From an uncultured Armatimonadota bacterium (GTDB lineage: Bacteria; Armatimonadota; UBA5829; DTJY01), in the NCBI GenBank assembly GCA_937875395.1, contig CALNCU010000070.1, forward strand, positions 1 through 7,066: 7,066 bases of DNA, in the 5' to 3' direction. The notes beneath the pieces are model-generated. The model saw only the letters and a program-made list of their open reading frames with translations, did no database searches and was not told the origin of the DNA. Each line of letters opens with the position of its first letter. Position 1 is the stretch's first letter. Of this stretch, positions 1-5,899 are shown piece by piece. The translations under genes and the position numbers were made by a program.

Positions 1-119
1 GCTTTCTCCCTGCCCTTCGCAAAGACCGGGAAGAGTATGGCTGCTAATATAGCTATTATAGCTATAACTACCAAGAGTTCAATTAATGTAAATCCTTTTT
101 TAGAATAGTAGCATTTCAT
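1..119 (-). CDS. Type II secretion/type IV pilin-like prepilin (pseudopilin), N-terminal part only
   Basis: The 39 visible codons start at ATG 119-117 and run off the left edge, so the C-terminal globular domain and stop are not seen. The product begins MKCYYSKKG followed by FTLIELLVVIAIIAILAA. This is the classic class III signal: a short basic leader ending in Gly9, cleavage and N-methylation before Phe10, Glu at +5 (Glu14), then a hydrophobic helix. The 'ILFPVFAKGREK' that follows is typical of the large pseudopilin families of Lentisphaerota, Planctomycetota and Armatimonadota, which often carry a DUF1559-type C-terminus, though none can be seen here. A strong Shine-Dalgarno AAGGAG (127-132) lies 7 bases before the ATG. 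The gene is last in the visible operon, 65 bases after the CBM-protein stop and just past a perfect stem-loop. After cleavage by a prepilin peptidase it would sit in the inner membrane as a filament subunit or pseudopilin. The fold is clear; the specific role is inference. Confidence 0.9.
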   Translation of the reverse strand, partial: MKCYYSKKGFTLIELLVVIAIIAILAAILFPVFAKGREK

Positions 120-141
120 AATCCTTCTCCTTATTAGCCGT

Positions 142-182
142 AATTCCCCGGATTACCGGTGCTGCGGGTAATCCGGGGAATT
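142..182 (-). other. Perfect 16-bp inverted repeat (intercistronic stem-loop)
   Basis: Arms 142-157 and 167-182 are exact reverse complements (AATTCCCCGGATTACC), with a 9-base loop at 158-166. The element begins 2 bases after the TAA of the upstream CBM-protein gene and ends just before the Shine-Dalgarno of the pseudopilin gene. No T-run follows on either strand, so it does not look like a standard Rho-independent terminator. It may protect the 3' end of the upstream message, attenuate read-through, or be a weak terminator. The structure is seen directly; the role is inference. Confidence 0.75.
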
Positions 183-184
183 GA

Positions 185-1012
185 TTAATCTACCACCACG
201 TTCTTTTTGGTTATTGCACCATCCTTATCCAATGCCTTGATTGTATATGTATGTGCAGCTTCTGCCTTAACTTCTTTTGAGTATTTGGTAGTACTTTCGG
301 CCAGAGGGCCGCTGTCAAGAAGGATGCTGCCCGTTTCATCCTCTACAATAACCTGCCTTACATCCCCTTTTATATTGATTGCCAAATTTGCATAAGCTTC
401 AGTTACACGGATATCATCTATCCATACTTCACCCGCAGTGTAGGCAAGTCCTGCAGATAGCTGCACGTTTTTGCACCAATCTTTTGCTTCTACCGGTTTG
501 CTTATTACTCTGACCCATTTATTGTTTGTGCTGCTTGTACGAGCATGCAATCGAACAGACTGTTTCCAATCAGAGGAGTACAGGCTCATAGAGCTTCCGG
601 CACCGCAATAGATGCCGCCAACGTTGGTAACGCCATTACCGGCCTTTACCATACAACTTAGAATATAGCTTTTCCCGGCTACTGAAGGTGCAGTAAAGAT
701 TCCGGGGGTCTGCCATACCCCGGGTGTCTTTCCGGCAGCCTTCTTCTCTGCCAGGATATGAAGAGCAGCATCTCCCTGGTAAGCATCCTTGGAAATCTCT
801 ACTTTCCAACCCTGTTCTTCTGCTTTCTCCGGCTGTCCGGATATCGTCCAGTTTTTCATTCCCTCTTCAAACCCACCATTCCTTACCAGGTTTTCCAAAG
901 GCAGGGATGGTATGCTGCTCACCGTTATTTCCAACGGCGCAGCCGATAAGTTTGACCCTGCAGCAATACATAAGGCCAGTCCTGCTACCAGGCTATGCAA
1001 ATACTTATTCAT
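185..1012 (-). CDS. Secreted carbohydrate-binding-module-like protein (CBM4/9-type jelly roll plus C-terminal beta domain)
   Basis: 275 residues. Residues 1-25 form a signal peptide: basic MNKYLH, a hydrophobic stretch LVAGLALCIAAG, and an Ala-rich cleavage site near NLSAA. Residues about 41-205 have the outline of a CBM4/CBM9-like jelly roll: 'NLVRNGGFEEGMKNW' opens it and 'GEVWIDDIRV' closes it, with 'YILSCMVKAG' in the middle strand. These are the usual landmarks of 'carbohydrate-binding domain' proteins of glycan-degrading bacteria. Residues about 209-275 ('ANLAINIKGDVRQVIVED' onward) look like a small Ig-like or fibronectin-like beta domain. No catalytic motif is visible. The ATG at 1012-1010 is preceded by AAGGAG (1024-1029), which overlaps the stop codon of the upstream glycosidase-like gene, so the two are translationally close. 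The probable role is binding an extracellular polysaccharide beside its operon partner. The ligand cannot be named from sequence. Confidence 0.8.
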   Translation of the reverse strand: MNKYLHSLVAGLALCIAAGSNLSAAPLEITVSSIPSLPLENLVRNGGFEEGMKNWTISGQPEKAEEQGWKVEISKDAYQGDAALHILAEKKAAGKTPGVWQTPGIFTAPSVAGKSYILSCMVKAGNGVTNVGGIYCGAGSSMSLYSSDWKQSVRLHARTSSTNNKWVRVISKPVEAKDWCKNVQLSAGLAYTAGEVWIDDIRVTEAYANLAINIKGDVRQVIVEDETGSILLDSGPLAESTTKYSKEVKAEAAHTYTIKALDKDGAITKKNVVVD

Positions 1013-1027
1013 CTTCCACTATCTCCT

Positions 1028-3208
1028 TTACAGTTTATATATGTGGACATCATAACCGGTAAAACTGTCTGCAATGGATGCTTCCTTTGCATCCACGAAT
1101 CTTCTCTCAAAGAGCACTTCTATCTTTTCCGGCAGTTTTATGCCTGCAACAGAGATTTCTGCATTTATAGATTTTTCCGATGTGTTGCAGACTATTACAT
1201 AGGTATGCCCGTCATACTTCTTTGCCGCTATGTCCAAATCTTTGTTGCTTGATGTAAAACCCTCTACATCTTTTCCCACCAGGTACGGCAGAGACATTTC
1301 CTTTGTCTGGCTGTTAAGTTCCGCCATGTACTGCCACAATTCCTCGGTTAGCCGCTGGCCTGCCTTCCGCGTGCCTTCAACACTATAGCCAAAATAAGCC
1401 AATCCCTTGGCGCCATGGTTCAGGGATAGAAAAGTCATGCACCTCTCTTCCTTGGGCGTAGGACATCTGGGCCATCCTTCCCGCGGAGAGAAAAACATCT
1501 GGTGCACCAGCCAGCAGGTCTGTTTGGGATTCCCGTCCGTAACACGCCTGAGGGTATCGGTATGGGAGGCAACCGCCAAAATAGAAGTCTTCCCAATGGG
1601 ATAAGGATCAGTTGAAAGTATATCAGCAGCATTTTTATTAGCAGCCGCAGCAAAGATAAGATTCAGAAAGACAGGCCTGTAAGGGTCTATCTCTTTATAT
1701 AATTTGTAAGTCTTTTGATTAAGAGTGACCCAGCCATCGGTCTCATCATTTGAATGCCAGCAGAGAACAGCCGGATGGTTCCTGTATTTTTCTATTATAT
1801 CCGCGCCCATCTTTATGCGGCTCTCATCATCCAGTTTTTCCGTCCGCCACATATAGCCAAAATACGGTATAACCTGAAGATTGTTCTTTTGGGCAGCATT
1901 CAGTACATCCATAAGCGTCATGGAGCAGTTCTTGATACGGTTGACCGAGCCGTCATTGGCAGGCTTCCATATCTTCTCCCTCTCTCCCAGCAGGTCATCT
2001 TTAAGGAACTCCCAACCCGGAAGCAGAGTATTAAACCCTTTGTTTGCCGCATCCTCAACGTCCTTGATGCTTATCTCGCAGGACCTGTTCCAATCCCCGC
2101 TGCCGAAGTACAAAACGATAGGCAGGTGAGGCTTGCCGTTCAAATAAAGTATGCCGTCTTTTATCTCTACATTGTTTGCGGGCCGCGCCATAGGCTTGGT
2201 CTTTCTGAACCATTGTGCAGCTTCCCCAATCACCTTGCTGTCTTCCATCAGAGATGCGGCGAGCGTATAATCACCTGGCGGCAGAGTGGATATATTTATA
2301 TTCTTCCTGTTGGTTAAAAGTACTGATGCAATTGGGGACTCCGTCAGCTTTCTGCCTTGGTTATCCTTTATAGACAGCAAAATTTTCTTTCCGCCAAGCG
2401 AACCTTCAAAGTTCACCCTTATATTAGCTGCAAGCTCCTTCTCCACGCAGTAAAAGGTCTTATCTGTACTAACCGCCAAGGCCCCGGAAGCAACCTTCGC
2501 CGCCGGTTGCTGGGCAAGATAGAACTGTTTTGCATCCACCTTCATGCCGGTGACAATGCCGAATCTTAAGGGGTTATGGAAACCGGTGATAGTAGGAGAC
2601 CAGCAGCTGGATTCTTTAGTACGGGGGTTAGAGCGACAGAAATTTACGCCCCATTCCGATACCGCTCCTCCGGGAGCAGGCCATTTGATGTCTTTCCATG
2701 GAACAGCCATTTCCACCTGCCAGCGATCTGCAAATATCTTTGTGGCAACTACCAGATTGCTTGGACGGTTGCCCATCTGCCAGGCCAGGTATGTTTTGCC
2801 GCTGGAATCTACAGCTATGTGAGTGTAATCACATGTCCGCCCAGGGTCTATAAATACTTCCACCTCATCACCCGCAAATATGCTGGCGGCAGTCTTAAGA
2901 TCTGCAATGCGGGAATCATAACAAACAAAAGCAATGTACAGGTTTGACTTGTTATAAGTCATGTAAACCCTGGTCTGCTCTCCTGCGGGCTTCTCTCCGC
3001 TGTAAAGATAAAAATCTCTAAAAGCAGCGGCGCCTATCCATGCCGGGTCGTTAAGTTCCCCATCAATAACCGGAGCAACCGCCGTAGATTTTACTGCCAT
3101 AAAAGGCGCATCCGGTGCGCACAAACCGGAAACCGGTATGCACAATAAAAGCAGCGCGCATACAAGACACTCTTGGATAATACTTATTAAGCCGTGATAC
3201 ACTTGCAT
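1028..3208 (-). CDS. Secreted glycoside-hydrolase-like protein: CBM9-like domain, beta linker domain, TIM barrel, C-terminal beta domain
   Basis: 726 residues. A signal peptide spans about 1-31 (hydrophobic LVCALLLLCIPVSG, likely cleavage after Cys30-Ala31). Residues about 36-222 resemble a CBM9-like domain: 'APVIDGELNDPAWIGAAAFRDF', 'TRVYMTYNKSNLYIAF', 'GDEVEVFIDPG', 'WQVEMAVPWKDI', 'WGVNFCRSNP'. Residues about 240-335 are a beta-sandwich linker. Residues about 347-635 resemble a clan-A-type TIM barrel, starting 'EIKDGILYLNGKPHLPIVLYF', with 'VLCWHSNDETDGW' at the expected acid/base strand (Asp488, Glu489), and 'MTFLSLNHGAKGLAYFGYS' near the last strand. Residues about 640-726 form a closing beta domain. 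Strand 7 ('TCWLVHQMF', 565-572) shows no nucleophile Glu, so hydrolysis is likely but not certain and no GH family is assigned. An ideal Shine-Dalgarno TAAGGAGG lies just upstream of the ATG, 19 bases after the lacI-type gene. It should act outside the cytoplasm on a glycan sensed by that regulator. Confidence 0.82.
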   Translation of the reverse strand: MQVYHGLISIIQECLVCALLLLCIPVSGLCAPDAPFMAVKSTAVAPVIDGELNDPAWIGAAAFRDFYLYSGEKPAGEQTRVYMTYNKSNLYIAFVCYDSRIADLKTAASIFAGDEVEVFIDPGRTCDYTHIAVDSSGKTYLAWQMGNRPSNLVVATKIFADRWQVEMAVPWKDIKWPAPGGAVSEWGVNFCRSNPRTKESSCWSPTITGFHNPLRFGIVTGMKVDAKQFYLAQQPAAKVASGALAVSTDKTFYCVEKELAANIRVNFEGSLGGKKILLSIKDNQGRKLTESPIASVLLTNRKNINISTLPPGDYTLAASLMEDSKVIGEAAQWFRKTKPMARPANNVEIKDGILYLNGKPHLPIVLYFGSGDWNRSCEISIKDVEDAANKGFNTLLPGWEFLKDDLLGEREKIWKPANDGSVNRIKNCSMTLMDVLNAAQKNNLQVIPYFGYMWRTEKLDDESRIKMGADIIEKYRNHPAVLCWHSNDETDGWVTLNQKTYKLYKEIDPYRPVFLNLIFAAAANKNAADILSTDPYPIGKTSILAVASHTDTLRRVTDGNPKQTCWLVHQMFFSPREGWPRCPTPKEERCMTFLSLNHGAKGLAYFGYSVEGTRKAGQRLTEELWQYMAELNSQTKEMSLPYLVGKDVEGFTSSNKDLDIAAKKYDGHTYVIVCNTSEKSINAEISVAGIKLPEKIEVLFERRFVDAKEASIADSFTGYDVHIYKL

Positions 3209-3227
3209 TAAATACCTCCTTAGTTAT

Positions 3228-4340
3228 TTAAGTTTGCACACTTCTTGGCGGGCATGTTGAGGCACGTTCAACTAACTTGACCGGCAGCAACACGGTTACA
3301 TTCTCCGACTCTTCGTGCGAAATTTGACGCAGCGCTAATCCGGCGGCCTGGCGGCCGATCTCTATAAGCGGCATTTGAATTGTGGTGAGAATATTCTCTC
3401 CATGCTGATTCAGCACTGGATCGGTATTATCAAGGCCTACAACGCTTATATCTTCCGGCACACGCCTTCCATGCTTTGATAATATCTCTATAAGTATGCC
3501 GGCGAATTTATCATACGGAGCAAGTACTGCCGTGATTTTTGCACACTTATCAAGCTTATTCAGCACTTCCCTGGCATAACTATATAAGTCATCACACTGC
3601 AACTGCTGCGAATATGGGTATGGCATATACTCCAAATACAAATCCGGGTTAAGACCGGCTTCTCTGTATGCCTGGCGGTAACCGGCCAGACGCAGGTCAA
3701 GTGGATGTAATAGCGGAAAATCATCGGGCGCAAAGTGCAGCATGTGCCGGTGCCCCTGCAAAATCAGGTGCCGTGCCAGCAGATATCCGGCCATCTGATG
3801 GTCAGGTATAACCGATGAACACCCTGGTATACGGTAAACCATGGATACCATAGGCCTGCGGGTAAAGTTACGTTGCACAAAGAGCTCTTTTAACAACGGC
3901 TTCATCTCTGATTCAGGGCGGCAGGTTAAAATAGCATCAAGCTGATCGCGGCGAAACGCATATGGCAGATCTGCCAACTGTATATTTTGATACATATAAC
4001 CTAATAAAAGCCCATAATGTTTGGGGGCTAATACCTCCAACGCACCTTGCAGTAACGTCTGGTAATAGTTGGTTTCATAAAACCGCTCTGATAGCAGAAA
4101 CCCTACCGTATGGTTAAGTATGGGTTGGGTGCCCTTCCGCATGGCAAGCCTGCGCGCATCATGATTTGCGCCGGGATTATAACCCAGTTCACTGGCAACT
4201 GTTTTAATCCGCTCCATGGTAGCCTTGTTAACATGCTGAAGGTTTCCATTCAGCGCCCGGGAGACAGTCACTTTTGTAACGCCGCAACGGTCGGCAATTG
4301 TTTGCAAAGTTACTGTTGATGTTGTTCTTTGCGAAGACAT
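3228..4340 (-). CDS. LacI/GalR-family transcriptional regulator
   Basis: 370 residues, slightly longer than the usual 330-350. The N-terminal helix-turn-helix is clear at residues about 11-32 (TLQTIADRCGVTKVTVSRAL). The rest of the DNA-binding domain follows ('MERIKTVASELGYNPGANHD'), then a hinge helix containing 'ARRLAM' whose Leu is expected to enter the minor groove at a central CpG. Residues about 75-362 form the periplasmic-binding-protein-like effector domain, with 'HTVGFLLSERFYETNYYQTLLQGAL', 'GRRVPEDISVVGLDN' and 'TTIQMPLIEIGRQAAGLALRQI' as family landmarks. The C-terminus 'LLPVKLVERASTCPPR' is typical. The ATG at 4340-4338 has AAGGAAA about 12 bases upstream. It is first in the operon, 19 bases before the glycosidase-like gene, and its promoter is bracketed by ACCGGT-centred operators, so autoregulation is likely. 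The ligand is probably a sugar released by the operon's enzyme (inference). Confidence 0.95.
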   Translation of the reverse strand: MSSQRTTSTVTLQTIADRCGVTKVTVSRALNGNLQHVNKATMERIKTVASELGYNPGANHDARRLAMRKGTQPILNHTVGFLLSERFYETNYYQTLLQGALEVLAPKHYGLLLGYMYQNIQLADLPYAFRRDQLDAILTCRPESEMKPLLKELFVQRNFTRRPMVSMVYRIPGCSSVIPDHQMAGYLLARHLILQGHRHMLHFAPDDFPLLHPLDLRLAGYRQAYREAGLNPDLYLEYMPYPYSQQLQCDDLYSYAREVLNKLDKCAKITAVLAPYDKFAGILIEILSKHGRRVPEDISVVGLDNTDPVLNQHGENILTTIQMPLIEIGRQAAGLALRQISHEESENVTVLLPVKLVERASTCPPRSVQT

Positions 4341-4374
4341 TGAAATTTATTTTCCTTTAAATTCAGATTTAGCC

Positions 4375-4398
4375 TGCCAATTTAGGTAACCGGTATAC
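4375..4398 (+). promoter_or_regulatory. Operator O1 for the LacI-family regulator (proposed)
   Basis: The core GTAACCGGTAT (4386-4396) is centred on a palindromic ACCGGT with a central CpG, the usual form of LacI-family operators. It sits at about +1 to +11 of the predicted transcript. Extended by the flank TGCCAA it matches the reverse complement of 4453-4476 at 20 of 24 positions. Binding here would block transcription start. Repeat and position are seen; repressor binding is inferred. Confidence 0.7.
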
Positions 4399-4403
4399 TT
4401 AGG

Positions 4404-4431
4404 ATTATAACATATAATTCCGTTAAGTCAA
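4404..4431 (-). promoter_or_regulatory. Sigma70-type promoter of the lacI-type/glycosidase/CBM operon
   Basis: On the minus strand the -35 box is TTGACT (4426-4431) and the -10 box is a perfect TATAAT (4404-4409), separated by 16 bases. Transcription should start near 4397, giving a leader of about 57 bases to the regulator ATG. The promoter lies exactly between the two inverted operator elements, and its predicted start overlaps O1. Confidence 0.8.
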
Positions 4432-4452
4432 TAGAATTATTTACGGTATTTG

Positions 4453-4476
4453 GGATACCGGTTACTTTAGTTGGCA
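4453..4476 (-). promoter_or_regulatory. Operator O2 for the LacI-family regulator (proposed)
   Basis: This is an inverted copy of O1: on the minus strand it reads TGCCAA, then 5 bases, then GTAACCGGTAT. The core is 4455-4465 and the 11-bp core is identical to O1. The centres of the two ACCGGT palindromes are 68 bp apart, and O2 falls at about -58 to -68 from the predicted start. Two operators around one promoter suit a dimer pair or a short repression loop. Confidence 0.65.
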
Positions 4477-4790
4477 AACCAGATGCCTTTAATCTTCTAT
4501 CCCGGAAGAATTTACATGCTGCATGAATGAGAATGACTTGCCTTACATACCGGTTCAGATATCTTTTTCTGAATCATACGCATGATGTGAAATAGGACGG
4601 GGGTTTCAAAGGAATAAGGATAGTTGATGATATTATAGATATGCATCCAAAACACACGACGAGAATAGTCGATTCTACTTGCAGCATCTACAGAAGTAAA
4701 CTGCAAGCTCCAGGTCCGGCTGTTAAATCTCTAGCTGCTTAATTTGCATCACGCATAATAATTTATGTTCCTCCATATAATCTGTTTAAG
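4477..4790. other. Intergenic region without a convincing gene
   Basis: These roughly 310 bases separate the operon promoter from the terminator of the next gene. The only open frame is a minus-strand stretch at 4512-4706 of 64 codons starting with TTG. It is open back to a TAG 24 bases before that TTG. The peptide includes 'SRRVFWMHIYNIINYPYSFE' and ends in a His/Ser-rich tail. I recognise no family and see no good Shine-Dalgarno at its start; it may be a gene remnant or chance. The stretch also holds the third operator-like site (4546-4558). No RNA gene, riboswitch or mobile element is apparent. Confidence 0.5.
4546..4558 (-). promoter_or_regulatory. Third operator-like site (AACCGGTATG)
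   Basis: On the minus strand 4547-4556 reads AACCGGTATG, sharing the 9-bp AACCGGTAT with O1 and O2 but not the TGCCAA flank. It lies 92 bp (centre to centre) beyond O2, upstream of the same promoter. It could be an auxiliary operator. It also overlaps the weak 64-codon ORF, so chance cannot be excluded. Confidence 0.35.
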
Positions 4791-4791
4791 T

Positions 4792-4828
4792 CATAAAAAA
4801 CCGCAGGCACCTGCTGCGCCTGCGGTTT
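4792..4828 (-). terminator. Rho-independent terminator of the exported helical-repeat protein gene
   Basis: Arms 4798-4808 and 4818-4828 (AAACCGCAGGC / GCCTGCGGTTT) pair over 11 bp with a 9-base loop. On the minus strand the stem is followed by a run of six T (4795-4800, partly within the stem base) and then ATGA. No T-run follows beyond the stem on the plus strand, so it acts for minus-strand transcription. It lies about 100 bases after the stop of the gene at 4930-5610 and insulates the operon promoter downstream. Confidence 0.88.
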
Positions 4829-4896
4829 GGGAACACGTGTTTATGGAATTATCCTAAGGTCATTGTACATCGGAATATCAATCCAATGTACGCTTG

Positions 4897-4916
4897 CCTG
4901 CATACTTGAATGCAGG
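4897..4916 (-). other. Small hairpin in the 3' untranslated region
   Basis: Arms CCTGCAT (4897-4903) and ATGCAGG (4910-4916) pair over 7 bp with a 6-base loop, 13 bases after the stop codon of the helical-repeat protein gene. No T-run follows. The role is unknown; it lies upstream of the true terminator in the same transcript. Confidence 0.4.
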
Positions 4917-4929
4917 ATTAGTGTGCTGA

Positions 4930-5610
4930 CTATTTGCTATCCTTAAACTTTGCAGGAAACTGCCGGATGATACCCAGGCTAATAGCATCGGACATTACCA
5001 GTATGTGATGCTGAACCTTATCAAAAGCGGCAACATCTTTGGCCCAGTCCCCTTGAAGCCTGGCAGTTGCCTCATCAAGTGTGGTATCCAGATGCGTTCT
5101 CATCAGCGACTTAACGGTATTTAACGGCCAGTATTTGGGATTGGCGCTGTTTAGGAATACAGCAATCTGGTCGCCGTTGGCATACCACCGTGTCTTTGCA
5201 TCCTGGGTTTTGGCAGTATCACCGGCTTTTGTGGCAGTCAGCAGTTCGTAGGATATCTGTATATGGGTACGCAGCAGCGAAGTGAGCTTATTCCCTGCGG
5301 CAGTGCCATAGTACGGTTTTATGGCATTTCCTATATCCACCTGATTTCTCATCAGACGGTCGACTGCCGTATTCAGATCCGGCTGATTTGCTGCCACATC
5401 CACAATAACCATCCGGGTCCAGATTACATGATCTTCCCATAAATGGCGCATATCATTGCGAAAGTTAACCGCCTTGACAGTACGTTCTAATGACGGGGAT
5501 GCCGCGGTTTGCGCCGCGGCGCACCGGGCCGTTTCGGATATAAGTATCAAACCAAGGAACATTGCAAATATAAGCAAAGTTCCGCCAGTCATACTCCTGC
5601 TTTTATTCAT
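4930..5610 (-). CDS. Exported uncharacterised protein with three helical-hairpin repeats
   Basis: 226 residues if translation starts at the second of two adjacent ATGs (5610-5608). AAGGAG (5616-5621) is 5 bases from that ATG but only 2 from the first; a weaker AGGA could serve the first. Residues about 1-33 are a signal peptide (TLLIFAMFLGLILIS, cleavage near CAAA-Q). The mature part looks all-helical and matches my memory of a conserved family of exported hypothetical proteins seen in several phyla. Landmarks are 'LWEDHVIWTR', 'RNQVDIGNAIKPYYG', 'RWYANGDQIAVFL', 'NPKYWPL' and 'DAISLGIIRQFP'. Three units of about 56 residues repeat: His61, His116 and His173 start equivalent helices, and Asn89, Asn145 and His202 fall at matching places. 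Units 2 and 3 align without gaps at offset 57 (SLLRTH/SLMRTH, GDxAK/GDxAK). The His and acidic positions could bind metal (inference). It is a single gene with its own terminator; no function is assigned. Confidence 0.85.
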   Translation of the reverse strand: MNKSRSMTGGTLLIFAMFLGLILISETARCAAAQTAASPSLERTVKAVNFRNDMRHLWEDHVIWTRMVIVDVAANQPDLNTAVDRLMRNQVDIGNAIKPYYGTAAGNKLTSLLRTHIQISYELLTATKAGDTAKTQDAKTRWYANGDQIAVFLNSANPKYWPLNTVKSLMRTHLDTTLDEATARLQGDWAKDVAAFDKVQHHILVMSDAISLGIIRQFPAKFKDSK

Positions 5611-5627
5611 CATATCTCCTTCCTATC

Positions 5628-5644
5628 AAAAAGATATACTTTTT
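5628..5644 (-). other. AT-rich hairpin in the leader of the helical-repeat protein gene
   Basis: AAAAAG (5628-5633) and CTTTTT (5639-5644) pair around a 5-base ATATA loop, a few bases upstream of the Shine-Dalgarno of the minus-strand gene. The stem is short and AT-rich and may have no role. No convincing -35/-10 pair for this gene was found between here and about 5740. Confidence 0.25.
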
Positions 5645-5770
5645 TGTTATTCCATGTACTGTGTTTACTAAAACAAGAACTATGAAGTATATGCTTCCGA
5701 ATCTTTCGGCTTGATTGCAGTAAGCTTAATGCAAAACCGCATTCAGGCAACTCCCGGCATAATTTAATGG

Positions 5771-5799
5771 TTTACTATCCGGGCTAAATGTTATATTAT
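5771..5799 (+). promoter_or_regulatory. Candidate sigma70-type promoter of the DUF1549/DUF1553 gene
   Basis: On the plus strand TTTACT (5771-5776) and TATTAT (5794-5799) are spaced by exactly 17 bases, each one or two changes from consensus. The predicted start near 5806 gives a leader of about 94 bases. No other well-spaced pair was found in the 289-base divergent gap, but AT-rich DNA gives chance matches. Confidence 0.45.
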
Positions 5800-5841
5800 T
5801 GTAAACATCTACGGCGCATGAATGTCTTGTATATATACTGG

Positions 5842-5881
5842 CAGCAGTTTGCACATACAGCATGCAATATATGGGCTGCTG
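5842..5881 (+). other. Possible two-part stem-loop in the leader of the DUF1549/DUF1553 gene
   Basis: The outer arms CAGCAG (5842-5847) and CTGCTG (5876-5881) pair over 6 bp. The inner arms TTGCA (5849-5853) and TGCAA (5863-5867) pair over 5 bp around a 9-base loop, with an asymmetric internal bulge. The structure ends just before the Shine-Dalgarno at 5886-5891. It may influence translation, but the pairing is modest and could be chance. Confidence 0.3.
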
Positions 5882-5899
5882 TAACGGAGAGATGATACT

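Noticed and set aside
155..160. ACCGGT inside the 142-182 hairpin as another operator
   Set aside because: It is followed by G rather than A (ACCGGTG), it straddles the stem-loop junction, and the hairpin symmetry explains the surrounding sequence better.
142..182. Stem-loop read as a Rho-independent terminator
   Set aside because: There is no T-run on either strand after the stem, so it is listed as a stem-loop of unknown role.
1754..2317. 187-codon plus-strand open frame
   Set aside because: It lies antisense inside the 726-residue glycosidase-like gene, has no recognisable domain, and the opposite strand carries clear family motifs throughout.
3115..3208. Lipoprotein signal at Cys30 of the glycosidase-like protein
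   Set aside because: The residues before Cys30 (Ser-Gly-Leu) do not fit a lipobox, and a signal peptidase I site after Cys30-Ala31 is at least as plausible.
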